Below, one piece after another: positions 37,012 through 48,933 of a DNA stretch of 64,000 bases; within the stretch, counting starts at the first letter, position 1; every line of letters starts with the position of its first letter. This DNA comes from Apteryx mantelli (lineage: Eukaryota; Chordata; Aves; Apterygiformes; Apterygidae): the NCBI RefSeq assembly GCF_036417845.1, contig NC_090020.1, positions 40,098,425 to 40,162,424 on the forward strand, given 5' to 3'. The notes beneath the pieces are model-generated. The model made no database searches. It was not told the origin of the DNA and saw only the letters and a program-made list of their open reading frames with translations. Position numbers and translations under genes: made by a program.

Positions 37012-40000
37012 GTAAGCACCCACTTTGCTTTTTACATGGCCTGCTGAGACATCAGCAAAACACCTCTGCATTCTTTCCAAAAAGAGGAAACATAGGACGT
37101 AGAAAATCCAGATGTGTTGTGTAAAGGTCCCGTGATAACATGTTCTCTAGCCTTCTTTCCCAGGGGTAGGTTGCTGTTACATGTTAGTGAAGTTTGTTTT
37201 GAACTCTTAAGTAATTTTTTCTCAGTTCTTTACATTCAGTGCCTGACTGCAGATGTTGTGTGCACTCATTTTAGTTCTCCATGCACTTAGCTGCAGGCAT
37301 AAGTGTCTTGATCTATAGATGCATTTCTGTCCCTTCTGAACATGAACAAGAACTAAAGCTACCAGTCCGGCTTTTACCTCTTTTTTTTTTTGTGCAAGGA
37401 GAGTGACAAGGAGGATGACACAAGGGAAGAGAAAAAGAAGGGGAAAAACCTGGAAAGAAAGCTTACGAATCCTGCTCATGCTTTGAGGGTGATATCAAAA
37501 GACAGGGACAAGAGGATTTGCCATCCTCCTCCAGCTCCAGCAGCGCTCTACCTTGATTCGGTGCTGTAACACTTAGGTCCACACTCCCCATAGCCCTATA
37601 TAAACATAAGTACCTGTGAGTATGTATCGGTTGTCTTGTAAGCTACATACATTTTATCTCTCTTGCAGTGAGAGAGCATCTCGTCATCTGAAAAGAGTAA
37701 AACCCTTCTCCTTGGCACATAACTTCTTGCATTTCTGCCCACTGGACATTATTCAGTGTTTTCTTTCCATTCATCCATCCAAAACCACTTTCCTTCTTTT
37801 CACCATTATTTCCATGATTATGATGGTCAGCACTATAAAGCCTTGAAGCAAAGCCATTCTGAGCAGTGACTGCTAAACAGGAATATAACTGGAAACCCTT
37901 GAAGAATTTGTGAACGCAGGAATCTCATCACTGGATGGGACTCAGGTTACAGCTAATCCAGTGACCAGAACAGATGCTTCAAGGAGAGGATAGTAAAATC
38001 CATGTACATTAAACATTCCCATAATATCTTAGGAAGACTGGCTTATGCCCCAAAGCATAAATAAAGAGAGAGCCTAAAGTCTTACTTCAAAAAAGACCAA
38101 GCAAGAGACTTCTACACCAGAGGCCTGGAGATGAATAACAACTCTGGTGCATTTGAACTGTTTTATCTTGTCCATCAGCCTCCCTTTTTATGCAGTTTAA
38201 GAACATGGGTTGGTCGTTTTCCCAAAAATTGCATCAGAAGCACGTTAAGGGTCTTGACATCTGTAACTGAGATTCATGCTCCAGTTTTATGCCACCTACA
38301 GAAGAGCTAATGACAGTAAACTTGAGGTCACTCTTACCTCCTCTTTTTTGCCTTTAAAAATAATCGCTTCTTCCTACCAGAGTCATCAGAGCTTCATGTT
38401 ATGGAAAAATAACACTAAGGCACAACACCTCCCACAAAGTGAGCAAAACAAGCATATCAGAATCACCAATTATTTCTTAAATCTTCTCTCCTATTACCCT
38501 GATTTTAACTGCTTGCACATGGACAGTTATTGATTCACGCAACTCATTTCTGTATTTTTAACTTCTATATCATATTTTTCATTATTGCATCAAGTATCTT
38601 TATTGGTAAACACAGAATATTGCTGCTGTATTACAGACCTGTGTTCTATTTGCTTTACTTTGTATTTCTTTTGCAAACACATTCATTCCATTTAGGTTTT
38701 AACAGCAGATATTTAAAAATCCATCATATACCAGGGTCATATTAAGGATAGCTAGAAGAGGAGCGGTCTTGTGCTTTTTATCCTCTGGTAGAAGGCACCG
38801 CTGATACCCAAAAGACATTCTGCACCCTTATCTGACCTGGATACAGGAAACTGTGCTTTGCCTCCAGATTTTACTTTCTCCAGTCCGTCATTTTCTCCAG
38901 ACTGTTACTATCTGAGATATGAAATGCTGCGCACTGATAGATATTGGCAGGTCCTGATTAAAATTCATTTCACACCGCTTGCTATTACTTCAAAGGAACA
39001 AAGGTCTTTTTCTGAGTCCTAAGAACTGAAAACCTAAGTTTTCTTTGAGGTGCTGAGCATGAAAACTATGTCTTTGTTTGATAAGCAACATTTGATGATT
39101 CCTCTCTTTTCAACTCAACAACTGGCCACTATTGAAAATCTGCAAAAACTGATTTTTGGTTTTGTCACCTCCAGGTGCTGCTGACAGCTAACAAACTGCT
39201 ATTTGACAAGCAATGCTTATCCTTACCAACTTCCTAAGGCAAAAGAAAAAGAAAGGTACCACAGCTTGAGACAGAATTTGTTTTCAGACTTGCTCAGTGC
39301 CTTTCATCTCAAGGGAAGCTGCTTCACTTTAATGCAGTTTTCTTCTATTCAAGGCCATTTATTATCTGATAGCTAAACCTTGTTCCCCCTTCTCCCTGCT
39401 CACCAGGTCCATGTAGACTTCTAGTCACTCCATTTTCCTCTCCTTGATTCAGAACAAGTCTAAGCCAGTTTTGTGTTACATGCACCTGACAATTAAATGA
39501 AATGGAAAATTAGTAGAGTTTGCTGACTGAAACTGGGCTTAGCCAAACAAATCCAAACAAAACACTTTGCTTGCATTTACTCCATGATTTCACATAGTTT
39601 TGATTGATTTTTCAAGCAACAAAATGAACACCACATATTTTAAAAAATGCATGCTTATATGTAGACATCTAAATCTATATTTGAGCTTCTAAATAAAAGA
39701 TGATTATTTTCCAGTGGCAAGAAGCAAGTACGCTTCCAGGCAGCTTTAACAGGAAGCACGACTGCATCCACACAAATCATACCACTATATATGCTGATGC
39801 TTAGATATGGAGTCAGGTACATATGAGCAGTGCATTTGACTTTTTTTCTACCTGAGAAAGTTGCCCAAGACCTTTCCTCCATCTGTCCAAGCTGGAGAAA
39901 AGAAAAACTAGATCATCTGAAATGGCTCTTTTCTCTAGCTGCAGTTAGTGGCTTTGACTCCCAGGGACCTATGCAAAGTGTAGAGTCTCAGGTCTTGTCC

Positions 40001-41710
40001 CTCTTTTGACCAGCTCTCTCCTGAATTCTCTGCACTCTATTACTGATTGCCAACAACTAGGATACAATGCTATTGACAGTCAAGAAAAGCAAGCCCTTTT
40101 TAAAAGGGATAGTTCAGGAGAGATTTTAGTTCCATATTTTCAAGATGTGCCAAGGAAATGTAACGTATTACTAAACAATTGTCCTTTGGTTGATTTAATG
40201 AATGTATGTCTTTGGCCAAATTCAAAGCACTCTGCAAGCTCTTTGAAAATATGAGCAATAAAACATCAGCTTAATAGTTCAGACCTGTTTTCAGCAAGAA
40301 CTCCTCCACAGTGCCAGTCTTCCCTGGCACCCTGCCAATGAAGACAACTGTTGCTGGCATAATAGCTCACATAGTGCAAGCAGACCTTCCATTACTATCC
40401 CCAGTCACTACTTAGATGGTCTGTCAAGTCTGCTTTCTGCACTCCACTGCAGTGAAGTCACCTGCCAGGAGACTCTCGCCTGTAAAAATGGTGTTTCCTC
40501 TTTCCACAGGACCCAGAGAAGCCCCAGATCCCAGACAACACCATGCTTCCCCTTAAGAGCAATAAACATCAGTCTACATCAATCACTGGCCTGTGTCAGG
40601 TCCTAAAAGCTTACTGCCAGTTGGCACATGGGCATTGGCAATATCCTAGGGATGCAAAGAAAGCCAGTCCTAGCTGAACTTATCAGTAAGGAATATTTAG
40701 GAAACCATGTATTTGAGCTACTCGCTGGGTATGAATGGGACTACACTTAAAAAGAAATTAAGAGCAAGAAGCACAAGCAACTTTGGCATAAATGAATAAG
40801 TTTAGGGGAAAAAAATGAAAGAACATCCAAGATGTCTACTTCAGAGGTAACTAAGCCTTATGTACAAAGCCCAGGATAACTGTAACAACACATCTGATGC
40901 AGTGATTGAAAACATACTTGGTTTTTGAAGACCTGCTTTGCATCCTTGGTACTTGCTCTTCCATGTAACCTCCTTTGACACTACAGGAAAGCACAAAACA
41001 ACTTTGTCTTTCAGTGGTTTGATCTGAGAAGACAACCTGCTCCATCAGCCAGACTCAACAGAAGGGATAAAAAGCTGGATGGACAGAAAACCAAGACTTT
41101 AAGACTGGTATATCCCAATGCACACACAATACTAACAAGACTAGCTTGGAAAGAGGAGGAAGAACAGAATTATGAGGGGTCCGGTACGCCAGACACATAT
41201 CGTTTATCACACCATTTGACAGTGAGCTCCATTTTTTGCCATAGCGGAGGTGAAGCAGAGGGATCTGAAGAGCTCTGCCAGTCTTAGGGAGCTGGGTAGC
41301 TCCCTAGCAGCCTCCTCTGAGAGGCAACTGCCCTTCTTTTCTGCCCAACCAACCATCCTCCTTCCTCCCAAACATATGCAGCGGACCTCATGTCCTTATT
41401 CATCTTATCTGGTTTCATTTCCTCAATATTTCACTGGGTTCAATATCTGTGCCAGTAAATCTCCCCCCACACCTTTTTGGCTTCAGCTTTCTCAGCTGGA
41501 GCAGAAGTGCTGAGCTCGGTGTGGGCATTGGCTCTCTGAGTGATTCTGCCACAGTCTACCTGAAAACAGGAGATGAATAGGGAAAATATATGAGCTTGAA
41601 AAATAACACAAATATAAGTTTGTCACTAGGAATTTATTCACAGAGCTGGACAGGAAGTTTCTTTCCATCCTGCAGGACACTAACCTGTTCCACATCAGAA
41701 TGAAACCAGG
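37012..41710. other. Non-coding stretch, no certain gene
   Basis: Only the open segment at 40510 has a notable splice context. T11 at 37381-37391. The frames at 38276-38745 are AT-driven. No transposon is recognised. Confidence 0.6.
40510..40677 (+). CDS. Candidate exon or open segment, function unknown
   Basis: A textbook acceptor (ggtgtttcctctttccacag) leads into 55 open codons (phase 0), beginning DPEKPQIPDNTMLPLKSNKH and ending with TGA at 40675-40677. A possible internal donor at 40600 (cag|gtccta) is weak. The proline- and lysine-rich start resembles a disordered tail. AATAAA occurs inside the frame (40561-40566), so a transcript might end here. Unrecognised, and plausibly chance. Confidence 0.13.
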   Translation, partial: DPEKPQIPDNTMLPLKSNKHQSTSITGLCQVLKAYCQLAHGHWQYPRDAKKASPS

Positions 41711-41795
41711 AACTATATATTTATATACACACGCAATACATAGATAAAATGTGGATATATACTATTTATATATACATATAACACCTATATTTTTT
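41711..41795. repeat. TA-rich low-complexity tract
   Basis: tatatttatatacacacg and similar alternating pyrimidine-purine text, ending just upstream of the tRNA-SINE relic at 41848. Confidence 0.75.
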
Positions 41796-41847
41796 CAGGG
41801 AAAATGTAAAATCACACATGTCCACAAACACCTCATTTAGTCCAAAG

Positions 41848-41932
41848 CAGCCACTAGCTCAGTGATTAGAGTCCTCACTTAGGAGTCAGGTGGCCTTAAT
41901 ACTACTTTGTCCCCAGTTCGAACATACCACAG
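41848..41932 (+). mobile_element. tRNA-derived SINE relic or tRNA pseudogene
   Basis: An A-box-like block tagctcagtgattagag (41855-41871) can pair as a D-arm (gctc with gagt). A B-box-like block cagttcgaac lies at 41914-41923. The two are about 59 bases apart, longer than in a normal tRNA, and no acceptor stem closes, so a working tRNA gene is unlikely. The middle block cttaggagtcaggtggcc resembles the equivalent part of MIR and related tRNA-SINE heads. It may share ancestry with the minus-strand relic at 28.04 kb, with a small insertion. Confidence 0.5.
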
Positions 41933-43720
41933 ACAGGAGAATGGCCTGGCCACTGAATTATGGATGTAATGGGATGAAAGAGAAGATTTTCCTTTCCCGT
42001 ATTTTTCTCTTGAAGCCAAGTACCTTTCCCAGCAAAACTTGTATTCAAACTGTTCTCCTGAAAGGGAACATACTCTGCTCAAATAGCCTTCTCACACTTC
42101 CCCACACCTTTACAACCAAATCTAGTTATATTTCATTAGCCTCACTAGAAATTTCTGTCCCCTTCAAATTAGGCATTCGATCACTGTTCCCTGCATCATA
42201 GAAGAGGGCTTTAATAACTGTGCTGGTGGCTATTTTGAAATAGATGAGATTTCTGTATGGAATGCATCTGATACATGTGATTTCCCCCACCTATGCAAAG
42301 AATGAACCTGTTTGACAACAGGGTGCCTGAGGACCATGCTATATATGGTTTGTTTGTCACAGCCTAGATTACAGCAGAAATCAATCCTGCTACTTCAGTA
42401 TGCACTGAAGTCTTCACCCTGCTTTTTTAGATACTTTGCAGAGATGCAGCAGCCCATATTATAAGTACCACAAGTGTCACTGGATTGTTGTTGGGAACCA
42501 CACACCTCTCCACATTGTGTTTAACCACCAAAAAGCAGATTGTGTATATTCACACTGAATCTTATGTGAATGCAGCTGACTTAGTTTCTTTCTGTTTGTT
42601 TAACTTAAGAATAGTTTTAGAAACTAAGGCCAAAGTCACAGGCAGCCAGGGGAATCTACAGTGGGGGGAGAAAGAGGGGAATGTGTTGTTATTGCAGTAC
42701 AGAGAGACTAAACGCTACTCTTCCTGTTTTTGAAGGAACACAAAGGACTGAATTTCTGAGATCACCAGCTCTTACCTGGATATGCTCTGTTCACATTACT
42801 AGTTATGCCACAGGATCCCAGGCAGCGACCTCCCAGGCAGCACCTCTTCAGGTTATTATACCCCGTAGCTTGTTTAGGCTAGAGGAGAGAACATTGAACA
42901 GGTAGCTGTGGTCCATCAACAGCTCACACACGGTTCAGGCAGCACAACTATTTAAACTGCTTAACGTTCTCTGCCATGGCTATCTCAAACATATGCCCTA
43001 CAATGCTGTTCACATTGCCGTTCATAACATCACCATCCACCCGAGAGCTCCCTGACCCTGCCCTGGCAGCCAATTCAAAACCCACCACTTCAGGTGGCTA
43101 ACGTCAACAGACAGTCCATGTTCGTGTTCTCTCCTGGAAGGACTGGAATTGTTGTTTTTATGGTCTGATTTAGAGAATAACAAAGATTAACCAGAAGAGA
43201 TGTAGCCAGAGAGTATCATAATCACCCCATTGTAATTACTGAGGAAATGCTGTTATCCTGCTGGTTCTCTTACTAACAGCCCACTTCTCCAGTGCAGGTG
43301 TACCTCCTGAATCCAGAGGACCCAAAAGCCATGCCAGCTTTCTTCTACACAACACAAGGCAGCAGAAAGCAATAATGTGTAGGACTGCAATAGCAGCTGT
43401 ATCTTAACCGCGCATCCCAGTGCAATTACTACAAAAGGTTGAAATATTTGCTCTTATACAGCAAAACTAAATACCTCACAAACTAAGCCTGAATTTTTTC
43501 TGATGTATTCACACACATTTTTCTGTAACTTGCATCACCAGTCTCCAGATTATAGATTATTACTTGTCCTCCAGTGTTATAAATATGCATGATGGGGTCA
43601 GCTCATATGGATGACATACCCTGAAACCATCCCTGCTGCCTTTCCCATTACTCCTCCTCATTTTTTTTTGTCACCATCCTGTTTGAAAAGCCTTCAGAGT
43701 GCCTTGTAGACAAAAGACTC

Positions 43721-43747
43721 ATTTACCTCTTGCAAGAAGAGGTAAAT
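43721..43747. repeat. 11-bp perfect inverted repeat, 5-nt loop
   Basis: ATTTACCTCTT (43721-43731) and AAGAGGTAAAT (43737-43747) flank the loop gcaag. As RNA it would form a compact stem-loop. There is no T-run terminator or transcript context to give it a role. Confidence 0.7.
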
Positions 43748-46348
43748 ACCTTCCCTACCGCATCTGCTTTCCTTGCCCCTAATAGCTCTACTCATCAGAA
43801 ACAGGTTCCCTACCAAAACCATTAAGGTGGTAATGAGCTGGCATATTGAAAGAATGGCAGTAGGAATGGAAAAGCATGGAGGAGAGAGACTGAGAGGGAA
43901 AAGATAAGTCTATACAACTTTATAGGTTATAAACCTTTAAGATCTGCCAACCAACCAGATTATGCTGCTGACTGACAGATACTCTACTAATCAGCAGCTG
44001 GGATAAGAGTCATTCAGTGTAGCTTTGTTTCCTGCATTTTATTTGCCAGAGTAACCACATTAACACGGGTCAATAGTTACAACACCTATAATGTCTAGCA
44101 CATAAACCATCATCTAACTGTCTGACTTGCCTATTACCATCTGTCACTCGAAGAGCTCTTACTTGAACTCTGCTGCTGTCGGTTCCTCATGAAGACTAAT
44201 TTTTATAATTAGATTTTTAAATAGCATGAAAAAAAAAGATTCATGCAGGATTTTTGGTACAGTGACGGTACACAAGAGGGTGGTACTATTGCTAGGTATT
44301 TTAGTATATTAAATACAATCCCATTTAATGACCAAAAACAAAGTTAAGACCAGAAAATCATCTATGATAACAGCTTTCAACAAAATGCTGATCATTTTTG
44401 TGTTATATTTGCATCTTTGTGCATCACAGTCTATGTAATACTTGAAACCAAATATACAAACAAAATAAATAACAGCATGCACTTAAATGTGCTTACAGAA
44501 TTATGAGGCTTTGAAAAATGACATGGTATTCTGCTAGAAGCTATAAAAAATCCCAGCTGTTTGATACTGTGGGGGAAATATATTGGTTTTACGTTTTATA
44601 ATTTCAAACCCTGTTGTCAACAGGCAACTTATGTTACTTTATATTCCACTCATCACAGCCCACCATAATTCCTCCTGGCACTGCCAAGTAAAATATATCC
44701 CTCTGTGCTGACACTACTTATTGTTTTCTGTCTCCTACAAATGATTTGTGGCTATGTTTTGAATTTTGGTAAGAGTATTTCCAGAAGCTTTTAAAAGAAA
44801 CAGTACATTCAGCAGAGCAGACATACCAATATTTTAAGAAACAGGAGAAAACCTCTGGTTCATTCTATGTCCCTGCTGTGTTTTCCTCCTGCCCCTTCTT
44901 TCCAGAGCCCCCCTTGCCCCTCTTTTGTGTTCAGACTCATCAAGTAGTCATGGAATCTATTAAACTACTCGCTGCAGGCTATACAGGCACATTAATGCTG
45001 CTTACTTCAGCCCATATGTCAGATATATTGAAATGAATTGAGAATCCGTTTTTCTGTTTCTGTATAATGAAGTATTGGTTAGGCACACCTATGTCCCATT
45101 CGGGTGGAAAAGGAAATACAGTGAAAAACAGCCAGGAGAGTCAAAAGACCTGACACTTTCTTCTTGGTACCTCAAGCTAATTAAGAGTCCATTAGCCGGT
45201 TCTAGTCTTAATCATTTTCAAACACCTTATTCACTAAAGCGCTCATCTTGAATTTCAGACCTAGCTCAGGTTTTGCAAGGTTTGCAGTTAGAAGAAATGT
45301 CTTTTTACTTCCCAACTAGGTCCATATGATTTGAAGCCCAGAATATCATTTTTTTCCAGTGATTTTTCAGACTAGAGTACTTTTAAAATGCATTTTTGTG
45401 CAAACACTATCATTTCCCAGCTTCTGTGCTTCCAATGATGGAATGTAAGCATAGCAGTCATTGAGCACTGCCTGCAATAAAAGAGGCTTGCACATGTTTT
45501 TTTAAACCTTTCCATGCCAAAATTTTGGGTCACAGCAAAAACAAAGCAAACTCCTTTAGATAACCCATTAGTTTAGTCCCCTTGATTTTAATACATGACA
45601 TAATGGAGACTGGACAATTGGTTGATTTAAGCCCCCTTACTACTCATTATAATTAGACGAATATTTATGGAACTAATTTTTCAATGTTCACAGCAGGTTT
45701 CACTACTTAATTGAAAAAAGAAAAAAAGCATTAGCCCCACAACTGACAAATTCGAGCAACTATTTTACCAACAACACTAGACACATTATCAGTGTCATGA
45801 TCTTTGGCCTTTGATACTTTCAAGAGTTGTCCCTAGGGAAATCTTCCACAGGAATGTTAATCTGTTGCTTCTCTGACCTTCTACACATGTACCACATTAT
45901 TATTACAACCCACATGCTTCCCTTTTCATGCTGTCATTCTGACAATGGAGTCAATGGGCAATTCATCTCTAGACTAGATAGTTGGAACAAAGTGTGTCCC
46001 AGTAAATGCAATCAGATTGGAAACAGGTATTTTTTTTTAATTGCAGTAAGATTTCTTTTCTGCAAGAGGCCCAGATTTCTAATTATATACCACACTAGGT
46101 AATAAACAGGTGGCAAATATACAGCAATGGCTCAGAGATGATTCATGGAATGATCACAGTTCCTGCATTTCTTTCAAGTCTTTCACAGCTTACTCTTGAA
46201 ACACAAATTTCCCTCTGAACAGAGTCTGGGAAGATTTATGACCTGAGTTTTCTTCATCCTCATCATAGCTCTTTCATTTACCAGATGCTTGTTTCATCCC
46301 CCAAATCATCACAAACTTAGCAGGACTGCCATTGTCTCAATGGTGCTT

Positions 46349-46388
46349 AAAATAATAACAATAATAATAATTAATAATAACAATAAAA
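46349..46388. repeat. Imperfect (AAT)n microsatellite
   Basis: About 40 bases of aataat units interrupted by aac and taa. Likely length-polymorphic. Confidence 0.85.
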
Positions 46389-47923
46389 AGGTTCATCACA
46401 TGGATTGTTAAAAAGAAGGGCTTGCTGAGGATCGGAAGCTGCTGTTGCTTCACACTTAGAGTGAACAACATGCTCAGAGCTGCCTCGTGATGACTCCATA
46501 CACAGGACCATGCATTTCCCCTTTCAAAGGCAGTGGTTAAGTGAAAGGTATGGCTTTCCTTCATCCTCATCAATCTGCAGGGGAGCAACGGCAGAGCTCA
46601 CTACATTGTTTGGGAAGCCCCCCTCAAAGCCAGCTCTCTCCTTGAATTTCTTTCCCCTGTGCCTACTGACTGCTGCATCAGCCAGTAATCAGACTAGCTT
46701 AAACGAGCTATGGTAAAGGTGGCAAATGTTGCAGAATATCCAAATATTTTGTGTGTTTGAATTTTTTAACCTCACTGAAAAGAAAATAGCAGGGTGAATT
46801 TTTCTCAAAAACACTGTTTTCCCCCTTTCCCTTTTCCCTTTCATCCATTCTCTCAACATTTGAAATAAATCAGCATTATTAATCTTATCCAGAGACCTTG
46901 GAACTTAAGGGTCTGATGCCAAAAATTAAATTCTAGAATGATTCTTCCAGCTTTTGTTATTGTTTGCTTTACAAAGGGGAAAAGAGAGACCAAACTTCAG
47001 AATATAAGCAAAGATGACAAGGATATGTTTGTCTCCTCGTACCTCTCGTTTGTTTTGTTGTTCTTGCTATATTTCTGTCTTCTACACCTTTAGGTACACA
47101 CAGTCAACCTCTAGCACTTTAGACTGACTCAGGTGAATTCAATGATGAGGAAAAAGTAAAAAGTAAATATACACAGATCAATGTACTGTGAATACACTCG
47201 TCACTTGTTGATATGTGGGTGTGAGTGCAACCACATTAAAAAAAAGCAATTCTGGAAAGATAAAAAATATATAAATCAAGATGGACAGTTGTATTAAGTC
47301 AGATTTGTCCTTTAACCTGGCTCAGAGAAGAGCTACATCCTAAAAGACAGTTGATGCTGCAGTACTTATATCCCAGATGTCTTGCTGCCTAGCTGGATTC
47401 TCACCCCTGAGACAGATACCCAGGTATCTGCTATAATCATGCAAAGCACAGGAAAGCTATGTACCTGAAAAAGAGTCCTCAGAAAAGCTAGAGGGAAATA
47501 CCTAGTGCAAAACATAGAGTGAAGTAACTGATGGGGCCAGATAGGAAATCCTCTCTGGCCTTTGCTGTGAAACCTCTCCATGAGTTGGGCACCTGAGCCT
47601 CATTTCCCTGACTAAAAAGCCAGAGAGAGATGAAGATGTTGGCACCTAAAGCATAGTCTTAGATCCTAAGAAACAGCTCTGGGAAATAAGCTCAAAGTCA
47701 TTTTGGAAGGTAAAGTCAAGCTTTCAACTCTTAACTCCTTGTACTATTTTTCAGCCTTCTTAGGAAGTAGGTGTCCAATTACATTCATATGTTAGCCGTA
47801 AAACAAAATTGATGGTTAACAGACAGGCAATGAGTTAGTAATACGTTGTACATCTAGTGATTTGGCTTATACACATTAGCAAGATGTCCTGAGGAAACTT
47901 GGTCAGCCCGAGGCTTATGGAGT

Positions 47924-47943
47924 CTTATGGAGACAGCTTATGC
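47924..47943. repeat. 10-bp tandem duplication
   Basis: cttatggagt and cttatggaga lie head to tail with a single terminal difference. A minor slippage product. Confidence 0.7.
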
Positions 47944-48903
47944 CATATTATAGCAAATAGACAAACACAACCTCCCCAGGTATCAAGCCAACACATCTGA
48001 GCAGAGGCCTTGAAAAAAAAATAAGGAGGATTTCTTAACTACAAAGTGTCATTTTCCAGATACTTTCAACTCAAGCACAACAGTCTGAAAACATGCTTAA
48101 AAACATACCCAAATTCCATAGTTTGTTTTAACTATATGCGCTCCGGCTTGAGTTCTAGCTGTCTGATACCATTTCACTCTGCTTTAAGCCTAAGAGAGGT
48201 TTGGTCCTCAAAGTTGTACAAGCATTTTTGGCAACTAGCATGACATTTTTCTACTGCATATTTAGATTACATTGAGCAGACTTGTTTTGGAACTGTCACT
48301 GCACAGGAAAATAACCAGAATAAAGTTTATGCCTTGATATCCTACAGTGACACACACATTAAAAATAATTCTCTCCCCCCACTCCCAAAAGAGAAGCTAA
48401 GATATTTTATAAGTCAAAACTAAAATGATCCTTTGAGGCCTTTATTTTGAGATCATAATGATGAAGAAAAAAGGCTTCTTAAGAAAGAGAATGGAGGATT
48501 AAAGGGCAGCAGATGACAGAGTTCAAATTATACAGCAATGGCGAGAAAAAGGTGCTGCAGAAGAATGACAAGAATGCTGGGCTTTCGTCTTGCTTTCAAA
48601 AGAAAACTTCAGATGAATGTACCTTTACCACAGCTTTAATATATTTGAATGACATATTAAATTATTTAGGATGCAATCTTAAGTTTAGGGGCCTGAACAT
48701 GTAAACTGACATTTCAGCACTTTTGAAAATTTCTCTAATCTTCCTTTTAGTGAAAGTGATAGGAAACTTTTGCTAAACTGTCAAAGACGTATGTTATATA
48801 TCCAGTATAAAATATGTGGCAAATTTCTCAATCAGCTTACTCATTGATTTAGGGATGAAGTCTTTTGCCTGAGTTGCCATTAAACTTTAGAATAGTAATA
48901 TAT

Positions 48904-48933
48904 TAAAATAAATAAAATAAATAAAATAAAAAA
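48904..48933. repeat. (AAAATAAAT)n microsatellite
   Basis: Thirty bases of alternating aaat and aaaat units ending in an A6 run. Confidence 0.85.

Noticed and set aside
41848-41932. Functional tRNA gene
   Set aside because: A- and B-box-like texts are present, but the acceptor stem does not pair, the anticodon loop is not of standard size and the box spacing is too long.
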